Shown: positions 10,001 through 22,217 of the stretch, one piece after another | How the letters are laid out: each line of letters begins with the position of its first letter | Numbering within the stretch: the stretch's first letter is position 1 | Assembly: GCA_016858145.1 (NCBI GenBank) | Contig: JAEHOE010000020.1 | Span: forward strand, 744,001-808,000 | Source of the DNA: Edaphochlamys debaryana | Taxonomy: Eukaryota; Chlorophyta; Chlorophyceae; Chlamydomonadales | DNA length: 64,000 nucleotides | Direction of reading: 5' to 3' | Translations under genes and position numbers: made by a program | Notes under the pieces: model-generated | Database searches by the model: none | The model's input: only the letters and a program-made list of their open reading frames with translations | Told to the model about the DNA's origin: nothing

Positions 10001-13000
10001 TGTTCTCCTTGTCGCCGTACGGGTCCGACTCCCAGTCAATATCGTCGCCGTCGCTGGACCAGGCGCCGTCGCTGAGGGCCATGCCAGTGCTGCTGGCACC
10101 GCCGCCGCGGCGCGCCAGCGCCCAGGCGCCGCCAAAATCGCCGCCCGCCTCCTCCCCGCCAGGGCCCTGCACCTCCGCACCCGCCTCCGCTGCATCCAGG
10201 CCCGCAAACAGGTCCAGACGGGGCGCGGCTGCGCCCCCGTCGCCCGTGGCGCTAGCGCGGCGTGCGGCTGGGCGCCGCCGCGTCGGCAGCAGCGGCGCGC
10301 CGCCGTCACTCTCGTCACTGCCGTACGAGGGCGCATCAGCCAGGATGTTCTCGTCAAAGGGCCCGCAGTCCGCCGGGTGGAGCGCGCGGTGGCGTAGCGC
10401 CGGGCCCACGTCCGTGCCGTCGTGGAGCTCAAAGGCGATGTGGACGGGCGTGGGCGGGCGCCAGGCGGGGCGCGGGCTGCGCACGGGCGTCCAGGAGCCG
10501 GGGTTGCCCTGCCCCTGGCCCATGCTCATGGCCTCGCCGTGGAAGCGGCTGCGCGGGGACATGAGCAGGCGGTCGACGGAGGTCGCGGGCGCGGCGTCGT
10601 CGCTTCGGGCGGGTGGGTGGGAGGTGTGGGAGTCGTCAGGCTGAGAGAAGAGCTGGCGGCCGATCCCGGCGCCGCCGGAGCCACCGCCGCCACGGCCAAA
10701 GCCGCCGTCGGAGGGCGGCTGGCGGGGGGACTCGCCGCGACGTGGGGAGGCGGAGGCGAGGCTGAAGAGCGCCTCGGGGCCAGCGGCCGGGTAGCCCTGG
10801 ATGAAGCCGCGGCGGGGCGAGGCGCGCACGATCTGACCCACCACGCCCTGCGGCGCGCCGGCGTGCTGGTGGCCCGACCCTTGGCTGGCGCTGCGCACGT
10901 GGCCGGTGCTGACGCTCTGCGCCCCGCCGCCACCGCTGCCGCCACTGCCGCCAGAGGAGGAGCCGGAGCGGACGGAGCCGGAGCTGTGGGCCGAGTGGGA
11001 GGGGCTGAAGGGGCCCAGCCGCGAGCGGGGGCGCGCGGAGCCGGAGGGCGTGGCGCGGGGCGACATGGCGGGCACGCGTGCAGCCAGCTGGGTCTGGGGC
11101 TCGGGCTGGGGCTCGGGCTGCTGCGGAGCGGGCAGCTGGCTGGGGCGGATGTGGACGGGGGACTGGGTGCGGACCAAGGGCAGGCCCAGCATGGCTGCCT
11201 CTAGGCCGCCAGCCACGGCGACCGGGGCCGCAGCAATGGCGCCTGCGGAAGCGGCAATGCCGGCCGCCGCGGCCGGAGCCTCGACGGGGCCGGCAGGGGC
11301 GAAGGTGATGGGCTGAGACGCCGGGGCAGCGTCACCGGGCGGCAGCGGCGGCAGACCGGGCATGGCCGGCTGTTGTGCCAGCGCTGCGCTGCGGGGGCTC
11401 TGCCAGCGGTTGACGGCGGGGCTGAAGATGGGCACGGGCGGCAGGGGCCCGGTGCGGCGGGCGCCGGTGGCGGGTCGCGCGGGCGACGCGCTGGGCGAGA
11501 ACACCGCCCCCGCCCGCAGCGCAGCGGCGGTCGCGCCCGGCTGCACCGCAGCCACCCCGGCGATGGGCGAGACCACTGCGCCGTCCTCCATCGCAGCAGC
11601 GGCTGCGGTGGCCACACCGCCCATGGGAGAGCCCTGCTCGGCGCCGGCGGCGGCAGGGTCAGCGGCCGCCGGTGCGGGCGCGGGGGCTGAAGGCACGGGC
11701 GTGGTGTCAGCCGTGGAGGGCCGCGCGGCACGGGCGAGGTTGATCCTCGTCTGCACCAGGCGGCGCGCTGAGGCGGGCTTGGGTGCCGTGGCGGGCGTGG
11801 GCGGCAGCCCAACCGCCACCGGTGCGGCTACCGCCACCGGTGCCCCCTCAGGCTCGAGCTCCAGCTGATGGCTGGTTTCCGCCGCACCGCCCCCGGCGGC
11901 GCTGCTGCGGCCGGCGGCTTGGGCCGGCAGGGCGGGGCCCTCGGCCGCGGGCAGACGCGCCAAGCTCCACACGCGCACCTCCCCAGAGTCGCTGCACGTG
12001 GCGACCTGGGCCCAGTCGCTGGCGGACCAGGCCACCCCCGTCACCTCGTGCTCGTGCGGCAGCTGCACGGCGGGGCGCTCTGGCGCGGCGGTGCTCCAGA
12101 TGTGGGCGCCCACGTCCTTGGAGCCGCACAGGACGTAATCGCCGCAGGGGGAGAAGGCCGAGCGCTGGTAGAATGTGCCGCGGAAGGCGGGCGCAGGCGC
12201 CTGCCAGCTGGCCAGGGGGCCCGAGAGCAGGCCCGAGGCGGAGTAGAGGTGGTGCTGGGAGTCCACGCAGGACACGATCAGGCGGTCGCCTGGGGGGATA
12301 GAAGTTAAGGGGAGGCGGGAACGTGCCACCAATCAAGTCTCAGGCGAGCAAGCGAGTTCGGGGAAAGAGGAGCACACGAATATTAGCCAGCTGCTGCAAG
12401 CCGGGGGCGGCGGGCCATGGCCATACAAGCGCTGCGCGTTACCCACCAGCCTCCGTAACGGCGATGTGGGTCACGCCGGCGGCAGACGAGCGGCTGGGGC
12501 CGGCGTAGCTCCCGACCTCGTGCGGCACACCGGCCTGGGGCTCCGCGCCGGCAGCGGCCTTGCCCTTGCCGCGGCCTGCATTGCAGGGGCAGTTGGCAGG
12601 CAAAACGGGCATCACTCCCGGCCAGCACCAACTCTTTCCCACCTACGCCGATCGCCCACAACGCGTGACTCGCCACTGGAGCGCCGCGATCAACCCAGAT
12701 GGCCCGTCGACTCCCAGTTCCCCTTGTGCCATGTTGCCAGCCACAGCAACCCCCCTCCCGGCCACATCCCTCTACTAGGGCGCACCTGTCGGCTTGCTCG
12801 GCAGCTCGGCTCCGCACAGCGGCAAGCCGCGCATGCGCAGGTCCCACAGCTTGACCGCCGTGTCCTGCGCACCGCCCGAGAGGAGCATGTACGAGGCGGG
12901 GAGGAACGCCACGGTGGTGACGGTGGTGGGGTTGCCCTTGGCCGCCTTGGAGCGGCTGGCACCCGCGGGCAGGCGCGTGTGGGCCAAGTCCTGCACCCAC

Positions 13001-14188
13001 ACGGGCGCCAGCCGGCTGGCTTCCGCCTGGGCGCCGCGGCCACTGGCAACGCGAGCGTCCCAGAGCATGATGCGGCCGTCACGGGAGCCTGCGGAGACGG
13101 CAGGAAGAATGCAAAGTCAGTGGCTGGTTGCGTTGGCTGCGTTGCTGGTTGTGTACGACTTGGAGCGAGTTGCGGAGGGACGAGACTACGGTTGTTGGGT
13201 GTTGAGGCGTGTCGCGGCGTAGAGAGGAGTGGGTTGGAAAGAGGAAAGGCTCACCGGTTGCGAAGACGTCCTCGCACAGGCTCATGGGCGCCACCGCCTT
13301 CACGCTGCCCTCATGGCCCTCGGCCACCGCCAGGGCGGTAGACGTCTCCACGTCCCACACCCCCACGTGCTGGTGCCCGGAGGCCGTGTAGAGCACTGAG
13401 TCGCCCTGGGGAAAGGAAGCCGGGAGAAAGCAGATTAGCAGGAGCGAGGCAATGGCTGGCTGGCTAAAAGGCCAGGTCAGATATACGACAGTCAGGAGGT
13501 CTGGCTCAAGGGTGATCGGTTAGCGGCGGCGGGAGGCCTTACCTTGGCCCAAGCCAGGTCAAAGATGCTGTTGCGATGGCAGAGCCAGTGCGCGCGGGGG
13601 CGCCAGGTGCCGTCCTGGACACGGCTTTGCAGCGTGTCGACGCGGTCCGTGTTGACAACAGTCACAAAACCTTCCTCTCCTCCCACGGCAAGCAGCTGTC
13701 CGTTGCTTGGCATCCTGCGAGCGGTAACAGGGGCGTGCTAGGCTGTTTAAGCGGGGGGCAAGTTGGCGGTCAGAGCCGGGCATGGGGGCAAGGACGGTGT
13801 CCCTCGATACAATTGAGCTCAGCGGCACGTGAGCAGTCTGAAGACTTTGGATCAGAGGGCAAGCAAATTCGCCGGGGCCCGCGCACCGGTTGTACTTGCA
13901 GACAATTGGCAGGCCGGCCGTCTCGGTCGCGGGTGGCAAGGGAACCGTCGCCGCCGCCGCCTCAAATGTAATTGACCCTAGCAGGTCACGCTGCAGTTGT
14001 AGTCTGCCTGCGCCATACATCCCTGGGTTGCGCGCGCGAAATGTGGCCAGAAGGTCAATTTGCGTTCGAAGCAGGGCGGACAAGCTTTGGCCTAAGAGCA
14101 CCACCCTGCGAACCTCACGTTGTCCATTGAGTCCCGTTTCACGTCCAAGCAGCGCTTCAGCGATGGTCGAGCGCCTCCACGGGGGCAT
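7029..14188 (-). CDS. CDT2: CDT2/DTL, WD40 substrate receptor of CRL4 E3 ligase
   Basis: Exons 14188-13896, 13714-13543, 13405-13255, 13088-12786, 12575-12447 and 12289-7029 join in phase to about 2,102 residues. The family's usual length is roughly 500-750. CDT2 binds DDB1-CUL4 and targets PCNA-bound substrates such as CDT1 for ubiquitination in S phase and after DNA damage, in the nucleus. WD40 blades cover about residues 98-462: 'LLAVGGEEGFV', 'SIFDLAW', 'GHQHVGVWDV', 'GSRDGRIMLWDAR', 'DTAVKLWDLR', 'VTGVAWSASDWAQVATCSD'. WDAR and WDLR fit the WDxR DDB1-binding signature. The remaining ~1,640 residues form one Ala/Pro/Ser/Gly-rich exon with many SP sites, a duplicated module, and a PIP-like 'QQTLLQCW' near residue 2042. 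The identity rests on the WD40 order and matching splice phases. Exon 1 is the least certain part: it has only a short family-like match and a GTACAA donor. Confidence 0.88.
8422..8936 (-). repeat. Duplicated 220-bp coding module in the CDT2 tail
   Basis: Two in-frame direct repeats lie at 8936-8714 and 8641-8422. Both encode the order LPLH, then a DGSASPAPKVGTASRTG block, SKEF(H/Y)RRRAEEARSERDG, and AVMSPFGFGLLSPS. The shared 'KVGTASRTG' and 'RRRAEEARSERDGAVMSPFG' are identical at protein level, while the surrounding tail is variable low complexity. This suggests a selected basic/acidic helix followed by an SP (possible CDK) site. Confidence 0.85.
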
Positions 14189-14983
14189 TCTCGCGGCAGG
14201 GGAGCGCGAGCTGCTTGATTCCGGAGCGTCTCAAGCGTTCCACATAAGGACTGCTCACTTCTGGTCCAGTCGCAAGGCTGGGAGAGGCGTCGCAAGCAGA
14301 GGTGCGCGCGAGGACCCCCCGACCTTATCTACCTAGCAAAAGTCAAGTGTCAGGCCCCCGAATAAATCAATCTATATGTGGTCACTATACAGAATACCTT
14401 GAACGGAGGGGCCGAGGAGGCCTATGGCGAGGGCTGCGGGGGAAGCAGTTCGCATGCGCTGAATCCAGGATTTCACATTTTGCGCGTTCAGTGCTTTGCA
14501 GCCAAGCAACGCGTGCTCTCGCTGTGCTGCACACATCGTTAGGTTGTAGGACGCTCAAGGACCCCGTCACGAGCAACCCAGTTTTCGCGCGCATTCGCGC
14601 TGTTTGCGCTCAACCAGAACTGCGCTGCCCTCACTCACGCTGCATGCAATACTACAGCATTGAGCTCTAGCGGTGCCACCTGGCGGCAGGCCCAAGGGGA
14701 GGTTCCGGTGCCCCGCGAGTGCGGGCTGCCCCAACCACGCTCTGTCGCGCCCTCAGCCCCTGCCACCGGCCCCCTCCACCCACTGTGCATGCCAGCTTGA
14801 CTGGGGTGTGGAGAGCTGACACAGCCCGGGCAGTGTAGGAGCACAGCAGCAGCAGCGGCAGCGGCAGAAGGAGCCGCAACCTGGACAACGCCACTGTCAT
14901 TTCACGAGGAGCCACTATGGGCAACTGCCCCTAGTCAGGAGCCCGGCTGCCCCTGACGGGGCGACATACATCTTGAACCAGCA
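14189..14983. promoter_or_regulatory. Divergent CDT2-MLH1 intergenic region
   Basis: 795 bp separate the inferred ATG of CDT2 (minus) from that of MLH1 (plus). No gene is recognised inside. The region is less GC-rich than its surroundings around 14340-14420 and has no obvious TATA box. It must hold both 5' leaders and both promoters, and part may be an unrecognised 5' exon of CDT2. Confidence 0.6.
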
Positions 14984-17900
14984 ATGACGGACCCCGTCAA
15001 GACACAGCCCCTCAACGCAACGGGTGGCGGCGGCTCGACGCGAGCTGGCGTGCCGCCGTCAACCGCCGCAACCGCCAGCGCTGCGGGCCCGACCGCGCCC
15101 GCCAAGATCCGCAAGTTGGACGAGAATGTCGTGAACAAGATCGCGGCGGGCGAGGTGATCCAGCGGCCCGCATCTGCCCTCAAGGAGATGCTGGAGAACA
15201 GTCTGGACGCGGGGTCGACCCAGATCAGCATCAGCGTCAAGGAGGGCGGCAACAAGCTGCTGCAGATCACGGACAATGGCTCGGGCATTCGGGCGAGTGG
15301 CAGAGCTCGGGGGGGCATGAGGGAAGGGACGGGCTTGGCGGGTAGTGGGGCTCGGGGGCATGGGGGAAGGCCGCCGGGGGAGTGGCGGGGCTCAGGGGGA
15401 TGGGGAAGGGCTGGCGTGGCGCGTGGCTGGGCCGGGCGAGGGTGGGGGGGCTGGCGTTTGGGGTCGGGGACGAAGCAGGGGGCCGGGCGGGGTGAGTGGC
15501 GAAGCAGGGACGGGGGGCCCTCCAGGCAGAGTCGGAGGCCTGACTGCTGACCTGGTGCTCCAGCGCCGCCCTCAACCTGGCAAGTCCCGCGCCTAGAACG
15601 CGTCCTGCCCCCCCGTCGCCTCCCCCGATTGACCCCCTGCCCCTCTGCTCCAACCCCCTCCCCTCCCATTCCCTCCCCCCCTCCACCCGCCCGCAGAAGC
15701 AGGACCTGGCCATCCTGTGCCACCGCCACACCACCTCCAAGCTGGCCTCCTTCGAGGACCTCGAGACGCTCTCCACGCTGGGCTTCCGGGGCGAGGCGCT
15801 GTGCTCCATATCCTTCGTGTCGCACATGACCGTAACCACCATGGCGCGGGGCGCCACGTACGGCTACCGCGTGACGTACAAGGTACGGCTGTACGGCGCA
15901 CGCGAGGGGCGGTTGGGTGCAGGGCGAGCGGCGGGCGGGTGGGCGGGGCGTCACTGCCACCATGCCGGAAGGCAGAGGGGGCACGAGGGAGCGTTCCTCC
16001 GACGCATCTTCCCTCCCGCAATCGCCTATGCGGAAGCCTGCCCTGCTGCCCCGCCCGCAACGCCATTCCACGCCCCCAACACTCCCGCCCCCTCCCCCTT
16101 CGCACGCGCAGGACAGCGAGGTGGAGGCTCCCGGCCCCAAGCCCGTGGCGGCGGTGCCCGGCACCACCATCACCGTGGAGGACCTCTTCTACAACGTGCC
16201 CACGCGGAGGAAGGTGGGGGCTTGTTGGGTAGGGGAGGGGAGGGGAGGAGAGGGGGCGCGAGGGGGGTGGAACGTTTGGTGCAAGGGTGAAAGGGCCTGG
16301 GACATAGGGAAGTCTGGGCACGGCCCAGGGCACAGGCACAGGCTCTCCGCTAGCGTCGCTCCCTTACTTTATCCCTCTCCCGCACCCGCCTGCGCCCGCC
16401 CCACCCCAGGCCCTCCGCAGTGCCAGTGAGGAGTACGGCCTCATCCTGGACGTGGTGGGGCGGTACGCGGTCTACTCGGCGGGGGTGGCCTTCGCGGTGA
16501 GAGGGGGGGGGGGGCCTGCGTGGTTGGGGAGAAGGACTAGCAGCCACGGGTCGAGGTTTGGAAGGGACCATTGTGGCGGGTGCGGCCACCGAGCCCGTAG
16601 GCCTCGGCGCGGTTCGGGTGCAGCAACAGAACCCCGCGCCGCGCCTCCACGCTTGAGAGTCCAAACCTGGCCCCCTCCCCGCTTTCCCCCGTCCCCCTTT
16701 TCCCACTCCCTCCTGATGCTGACCTCTCCCCGCCTTTCCCCCCGTCCCGCCTCGGTGCGAATCGGGCTCGCTGGCTGCCGCTCTATCTCTTCCTCCGCTC
16801 TCCAATGCTCCGAAAATCACCCCCGTCCCGCCCTCCCCCCCCCTCGGGCAGGTGCGGCGCCACGGCGATGCCCGCGCCGACATCGTCACCGCCGCGGGCG
16901 GCTCCCGGCTGGATGCCGTACGGGCGGTGTACGGCGCTGACGTGGCGCGGGAGCTGCTGCCGCTGCGGCTGGAGGCGGGGGGCGGCACGGGCGCGGACGT
17001 GCCGGTGGACGGACCCATGGGGCTGCGCGTGGAGGTGGGGGCGGGGGGAGGGGGGTACGGAGGGTAGTATAAGCGAGGGATGCTGCTGGTGCGGTGATGG
17101 TGTGGGGACAGGAGGCCGCGAGGGTGGGGCGGAGAGAGCTCGTTGAGGACCAGCGGAGTGGGGCATTCACGCCATCGGCCGTTTGCAGGTTGTGGTCCTT
17201 GTCAACGTGCTTCCCCGTGTGTCTCCTCCACTCCTCTTGTCCACTACTTGCTGCGACACAAGCAGACCCTGACATGGACAACATGCCACTCCCCTTCTCC
17301 CTTCCCCCCTTTCTTCAGGGCCTCATCTCGGGCGCCAACTACACGTCCGGCAAGAAGGCGGTGCTGGTGCTCTTCATCAACGGCCGCTGCGTGGAGTGCG
17401 CACCCCTGCGCCGTACGCTCGAGGGGCTGTACGGCACCCTGCTGCCCAAGGCCTCCAAGCCCTGGCTGTTCCTGGACGTGCGCATGCCGCCGCGCCAGGT
17501 GAGGTTTGTTCGGGGGGGGGGCGAGAGGGGGAGGCAGGAGGGCGGGGGGAGATGGTTGGGGGGCTGTCCAGTGGTCACGATGGGGCACGTGCTGCGCTGC
17601 GGAAGGCCCGGCGTGCCTACGGATCTGGCAACGTACCGATCCTTCCGCCTTTACCCCTCTCCCTCCCACCCCACCCCCCAGGTGGAGGTCAACATGCACC
17701 CCACCAAGCGGGAGGTGGGCTTCATGCACCAGGTGGGGGGGGAGGGGGGGAGATGGAGGGGGAAGAGGGCAGGATGGCGTGTTCGTGTCGTGACGGGAGG
17801 GGCGGTCAAGGGGGGTCGAGCCACACGGTGTCAAGGAGAGAAGGGGCAGGGGGCGGGGGCCGGAGGGGGGGCAAGCTCGGGTCCCCCCCCGCATGCCATG

Positions 17901-20900
17901 CCGCTGACTCCACCCTGCTGAAGTCGTTCAGTCGATCCCTGCCGCGGCTCCCAACGTCTTCGCCCTCCCATTCCCTTATCTCAGACCGAGGTTATCGAGG
18001 CCATCCGTGCGGCCGTGGAGTCCCAGCTGCTCGCATCCAACGAGTCCCGCACCTTCGCCACCGCCACCCCCGGGGCCGGGGGCGCGCTCACGCAGACGCA
18101 GCTGCCCTTCGCCCCCCTCACCTCGGGGCCAGGGCTGGGGAGCGCGGGGGCGGGGAGTACGGGGGCGGGGCCAGGGACCAGCGGGGGGGCTAAGGGGCAG
18201 CCCGGGTCACAGGACGGCGGGGAGGAGGAGGACGGGGATGACGACGAGGACGAGGAGGACGAGGGCGAGGAGGGGGAGGAAGATGAGGATGCGGATGGGG
18301 AAGGGGAGGAGGCGGCGCCAGCAAACGCGCGGCGGAGAGGCAGCAACGCCGGAGCGAGCGGGGCGGGGCGGCGGAAAGGAGCGGCGGCGCCGCAGGCTGC
18401 GGCGGGAGCGGGGGCGAAGCGTGCTCGAGGCGGCGGCGGTACGGCGCCTGTGCCGTACAGGCCGGAGAAGCTGGTCCGTGTGGACTACCGGTGAGACCTT
18501 TTGGGGTGGCGGCAGCGGGACGGGGATTGGCCAGGTTTGGGGGCTGGGTGGGGCAAGTTGGGGGTGGGGCATACCAAAAAGATGCGCTGGGAACGATTGA
18601 TCAGCCCTCCCACGCTCACGTGCTATTGTCGCGAAGTCACTCTTCCTCACCGCCTTCCCTCTCTCTCCCCAATTCCGCCCTCTCGCCCTCAGCACCGGCA
18701 CGCTCGATTCCTTCGTCGTCCGCAAACCCGCCCCCGCACCCCCCTCCGCCCCGGCATCCAACAACCCGCCTAGCACCTCCTCGGCCCCAGCTGACGGCCC
18801 CGGCCCCTCCACCGCTGCCGCCGCCGCCCGTGCTGCCGCCGCGGGCGGCAGCGTCGCCCGCAAGCGCTCCGCCGCCGGCCGCCCGGGCTCGGGCCTCGGG
18901 GCCCTGGACGGAGAAGGAGGCGGGGGTGGGGAGTGGCGGGCCAGCGGGCGGAGGCTGCCCCCTGGGCTCATCACCGCAGAGGTCCTGGGCATTGGCCCGC
19001 TCGTCACCCTCGGCGATGGAGGTAAAGACAACGCTGGGGATGAAGATAATGAAGGCGATGACGGGCTTGGGGATGGCGAGGAGCTTGTGACGGCAGCAGC
19101 TGACGGTGAGGGCGAGGCGGGCGACGCAGCGGCGGGGACAGCGGGGCGGCGGGCGGGGGCGGGGGCGGCGGGGCCTCGGCCCCGGCGCACCGCCCCCCCC
19201 GTGGTGACGCGGGACCCCGAGGTGCTGGCTCTGCTGGCGGAGGCGGAGGCGGGGGCGCACGGGGGCCTGGGGGAGCTGCTGAGGGAGCACACCTTCGTGG
19301 GCGTGGTGAGGAAGGGGGAGGAAGGAGGGGGGAGGGAGAGGGGAAGGGCTAGGGAGTAGGGAAGAGGGGAGAGGGTGGCATGGGGGGGAAAGAGCAGAGC
19401 TGCTGAGGGATTGTAGTGAGGCGGGGGTTTCGAGTGGGAGGATCCGGGGGGAGGCGTAATGGGACGCGGGCGAGGAAGGTTGTGGCCGACCCTTCCTCCA
19501 TCCCCATCCCAACCATCAACCCACTCACCCATCCACCCACTCCCCCCACCCCTTCCCCCCCTCACTCCCCCCCCAGGCCGACGGCTCCCTGGCGCTACTC
19601 CAGTCCGGCACTCGGCTGTACCTGGTGGACGTGGGGGCGCTGGCGGGGGACATGCTCTACCAGCTGGCGCTCAGGAGGTGGGTGTGGGGGGGGGTACCGC
19701 ATCGGGGAGAAGGGGGATAGGGTTACTGGCTTGAAGGGCAGAGGAGCATCAAGAGCGACGGGGGAGCTCCTGCCCTACCCGTCGTGACCCAGGAGGTGGG
19801 TGTGGGGGGGCAGAGGGGATTGGGGGTCAAAGGCAAGACAGGGAAGGGGTATGGGGGTCGTTGTGGTTCCATTTGGCGCTCAGGAGGTGGGGGGGACGGG
19901 AGGGGCGGTGGGCCAGAGATGAAGCGAGGGGCAAAGGCTCTCAAGGATCCAAGGGGAGGGCTTTCGGAGCGGATCCTCATACCAGCTGGCGCTGAGGAGG
20001 TGGGGGTTTGACGGGCTTAGGGTTGGGAGGTGGGAGGTCGGGTGGTATCACAGCTCGGTCGGCGCGCACTTGCGGGACGACTAGGCCCAGCCTACCTCTT
20101 CCCCCTTTGCCCCTCCACCCCCAGGTGGGACCAGCCGCTGCGTGTGGCGCTGGACCCTCCCCCCTGCGTGGGGGAGCTGGTGGAGCTGGGGCTGTCCCTG
20201 CTGGAGGCGAAGGGGGAGTGGAGGGTGAGGCTAAGGGGGGGTCCGTGGGCAGGGGCGAGTGGCGGGCGGGGGCAGGTGGGAGTGGCGGGGGAGGCCTGAG
20301 GGCGGGAAGGAGACTGCATCACGGCAAGGGTCGGGACCCTAACCGCCCTTGCTTGACCCCCCTCCCCACCTCTCCCCCACCCGCCCCCCCAGCCCGAGGA
20401 CGGCTCCCCCCAGGAGCTGGCGGGGCTGGTGACGGAGCTGCTGCAGCAGAAGCGACCCGCGCTGGAGCGGAGCCTGGGCCTGGCGGTGGACGAGCAGGGT
20501 GGGGCAGGGGGCTGGGGGGGGGAGAAGGGGCGGTGGACGAGGAGGGGGTGCAGGGGTTAGAGAGGGGGGGAAGGAAGGGGGGAAGTGAGGGCGGGAGGAG
20601 GAGCGGCGGGACGGTGGACGAGCAGGGTGGGGGAGCCGGGTTGGTCAAGAGGGGTGGGGAAGGGGGTCGGGTCTAAGCGGTTGGGGTTGTATCCTGCCTT
20701 CCGCCCCTGCCGCAGCTGAGCCACCCAGCCTGCCCGATTTCCCCCACCTTCCCCTACCCGTCCCCTCCTCCCCCAACCCTCACCAGCCGCCCCTGCCCTC
20801 CGACTCCCTCCTCCCCCCCCAGGCCGCCTGGCCTCCGTGCCCCAGCTGCTCGAGGGCCTCCCGCCCGACCCCGCCCGCCTGCCCGACCTGGTCATAGCGC

Positions 20901-21606
20901 TGGCCAGGGACGTGGACTGGGAGGAACCACGGGAGTGCGTGCGCGCCCTGGCAAGGGTGGGGTTGGTGGGGGTGGGGTGGGGTGGGGGTGGGTGGGGTGG
21001 GGTGTGCAGTGCACAAGAGTGGACGGCGGAGGAAGCGGGGAGAAAGGGAGGTCGGAGGGCGCCTGGCATCGACGTTGGTTGCGAAGTTGCACCGCTGCCT
21101 GCAGTCATACGACCCTATGCCCCGTCCCCCTTTCCACCCCCGTCCCCACAGGCGGTGGCGGACCTCTACGCCGCACGGCCCCCCCTGCCCCCAGACGAGG
21201 AGGAGGACGGAGACGAAGCGGAGCTCGGAGCGGCGGAGGCGAGCGGAAAGCAAGCACCCGAAAAGCCCGGGGCTGATCCCAGCCAGGCTGCCGCAAGCGC
21301 GCGGAGGCAGAGGGCCGCCGAGGCCCGGGAGCAGCAGCTGGCAGAGTACGAGCAGCGCCTGCGAAACGTGAGCCCTGTCTATGCTGATGGCCGGGGTGGG
21401 GCGTGATCGCAACCCTCTCCCCACGCCCCACTTCCTACTGTCAACTGCCGACCCCAACCCCTCAACCCCCTCCGCCTCCCCCCCTGCAGCTGGTCCTCCC
21501 CGCCCTGCGCGGCTGCCTGCGCCCCCCCCGGGAGCGGGCCACGGACGGCTCCGTGGTGCAGGTGGCGGCACTGGAGCGGCTGTACAGGATCTTCGAGCGA
21601 TGCTAG
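14984..21606 (+). CDS. MLH1: MLH1, MutL homologue of DNA mismatch repair
   Basis: Fifteen exons join in phase to 996 residues: 14984-15292, 15697-15882, 16112-16213, 16410-16496, 16852-17034, 17319-17498, 17682-17732, 17985-18490, 18693-19305, 19577-19677, 20125-20224, 20393-20498, 20823-20956, 21152-21367, 21490-21606. MLH1 pairs with PMS-type partners as MutL-alpha and also acts in meiotic crossing-over. GHKL ATPase motifs are clear: [11 protein letters not shown] with EMLENSLDA (about residues 49-75), DNGSGIR, GFRGEAL, and [14 protein letters not shown], followed by [10 protein letters not shown]. An acidic, low-complexity linker (exons 8-9) makes it longer than the usual ~750 residues. 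The C-terminal dimerisation region ends in FERC, the conserved MLH1 terminus known to contribute to the partner's endonuclease site. Intron 1 uses a GC donor (GCGAGT at 15293). All other introns are GT-AG. Confidence 0.95.
19660..20012 (+). repeat. Repeated exon-end/splice-donor copies in MLH1 intron 10
   Basis: The end of MLH1 exon 10 plus its donor (ACCAGCTGGCGCTCAGGAGG then TGGG, about 19660-19682) recurs inside the following intron as partial copies near 19790-19806, 19875-19890 and 19980-20003. The last copy is nearly complete (ACCAGCTGGCGCTGAGGAGG). These are decoy donors made by local duplication. Only the first is in phase with the acceptor at 20124/20125. Confidence 0.75.
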
Positions 21607-22217
21607 GAGCACAACGGGCACTGAGATTGCCGTACCAGGTTCCGAGTGCAGTTGATCTAGCAAGGGAGAGGAGCCTGAGGGCTGTGTAGGTGGCAAACCG
21701 CCATGTACCGTGGTTCAGTGCGGCTTACGGCTGACGGAGTTGGGGTGGGGTGCCACGAGGCAGGGTGCTACAGGGTAGGATGGTGAGGGCAGAGGAGGCA
21801 GGATGGTGGTCGGCTTGTGCATATGCAACGCACACCCACACGGTCTGGGTCGGGGCTCCGCCGTCACATGGCATGATACCACACACAGTCGTAACTCGTG
21901 CGCAACGGATGCAACAACCAACTTGCGCCCCGCAAAGTCGTACCCTGAAACCCTGATGGCCGTCATTCCTCACGGCTGATGCCCTTGATTGCCCGTGTAC
22001 CAGCAACAACGGCAACAACAGAGCTTGGCCGCAGTGAGCTATGCAGCTGCGTCAGGCTCGCAGCCAGTCAGGACAACCAGCTAAGGGGCGCACACAGCTA
22101 ATCACAACAGCGGGGCGTGCGGGGCCTCAGTGTCCCACCGCGCCCTCAAGTGAGCACGTGGCGTGCTGGTGACCTCGACACGCCGTAGGCCCGGGGATGG
22201 ATGCGCGTGGCTGCATG
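21607..22217. other. Intergenic, between convergent 3' ends
   Basis: Six hundred bases between the MLH1 stop and the stop of the minus-strand gene at 22218. It should contain both 3' UTRs. No repeat or RNA gene was seen, and no clear TGTAA close to the MLH1 stop. Confidence 0.5.

Noticed and set aside
8891..10432. 513-codon minus-strand frame within the CDT2 tail
   Set aside because: An alternative-frame shadow of GC-rich low complexity. The CDT2 frame has the conserved duplicated module and continuity with the WD40 exons.
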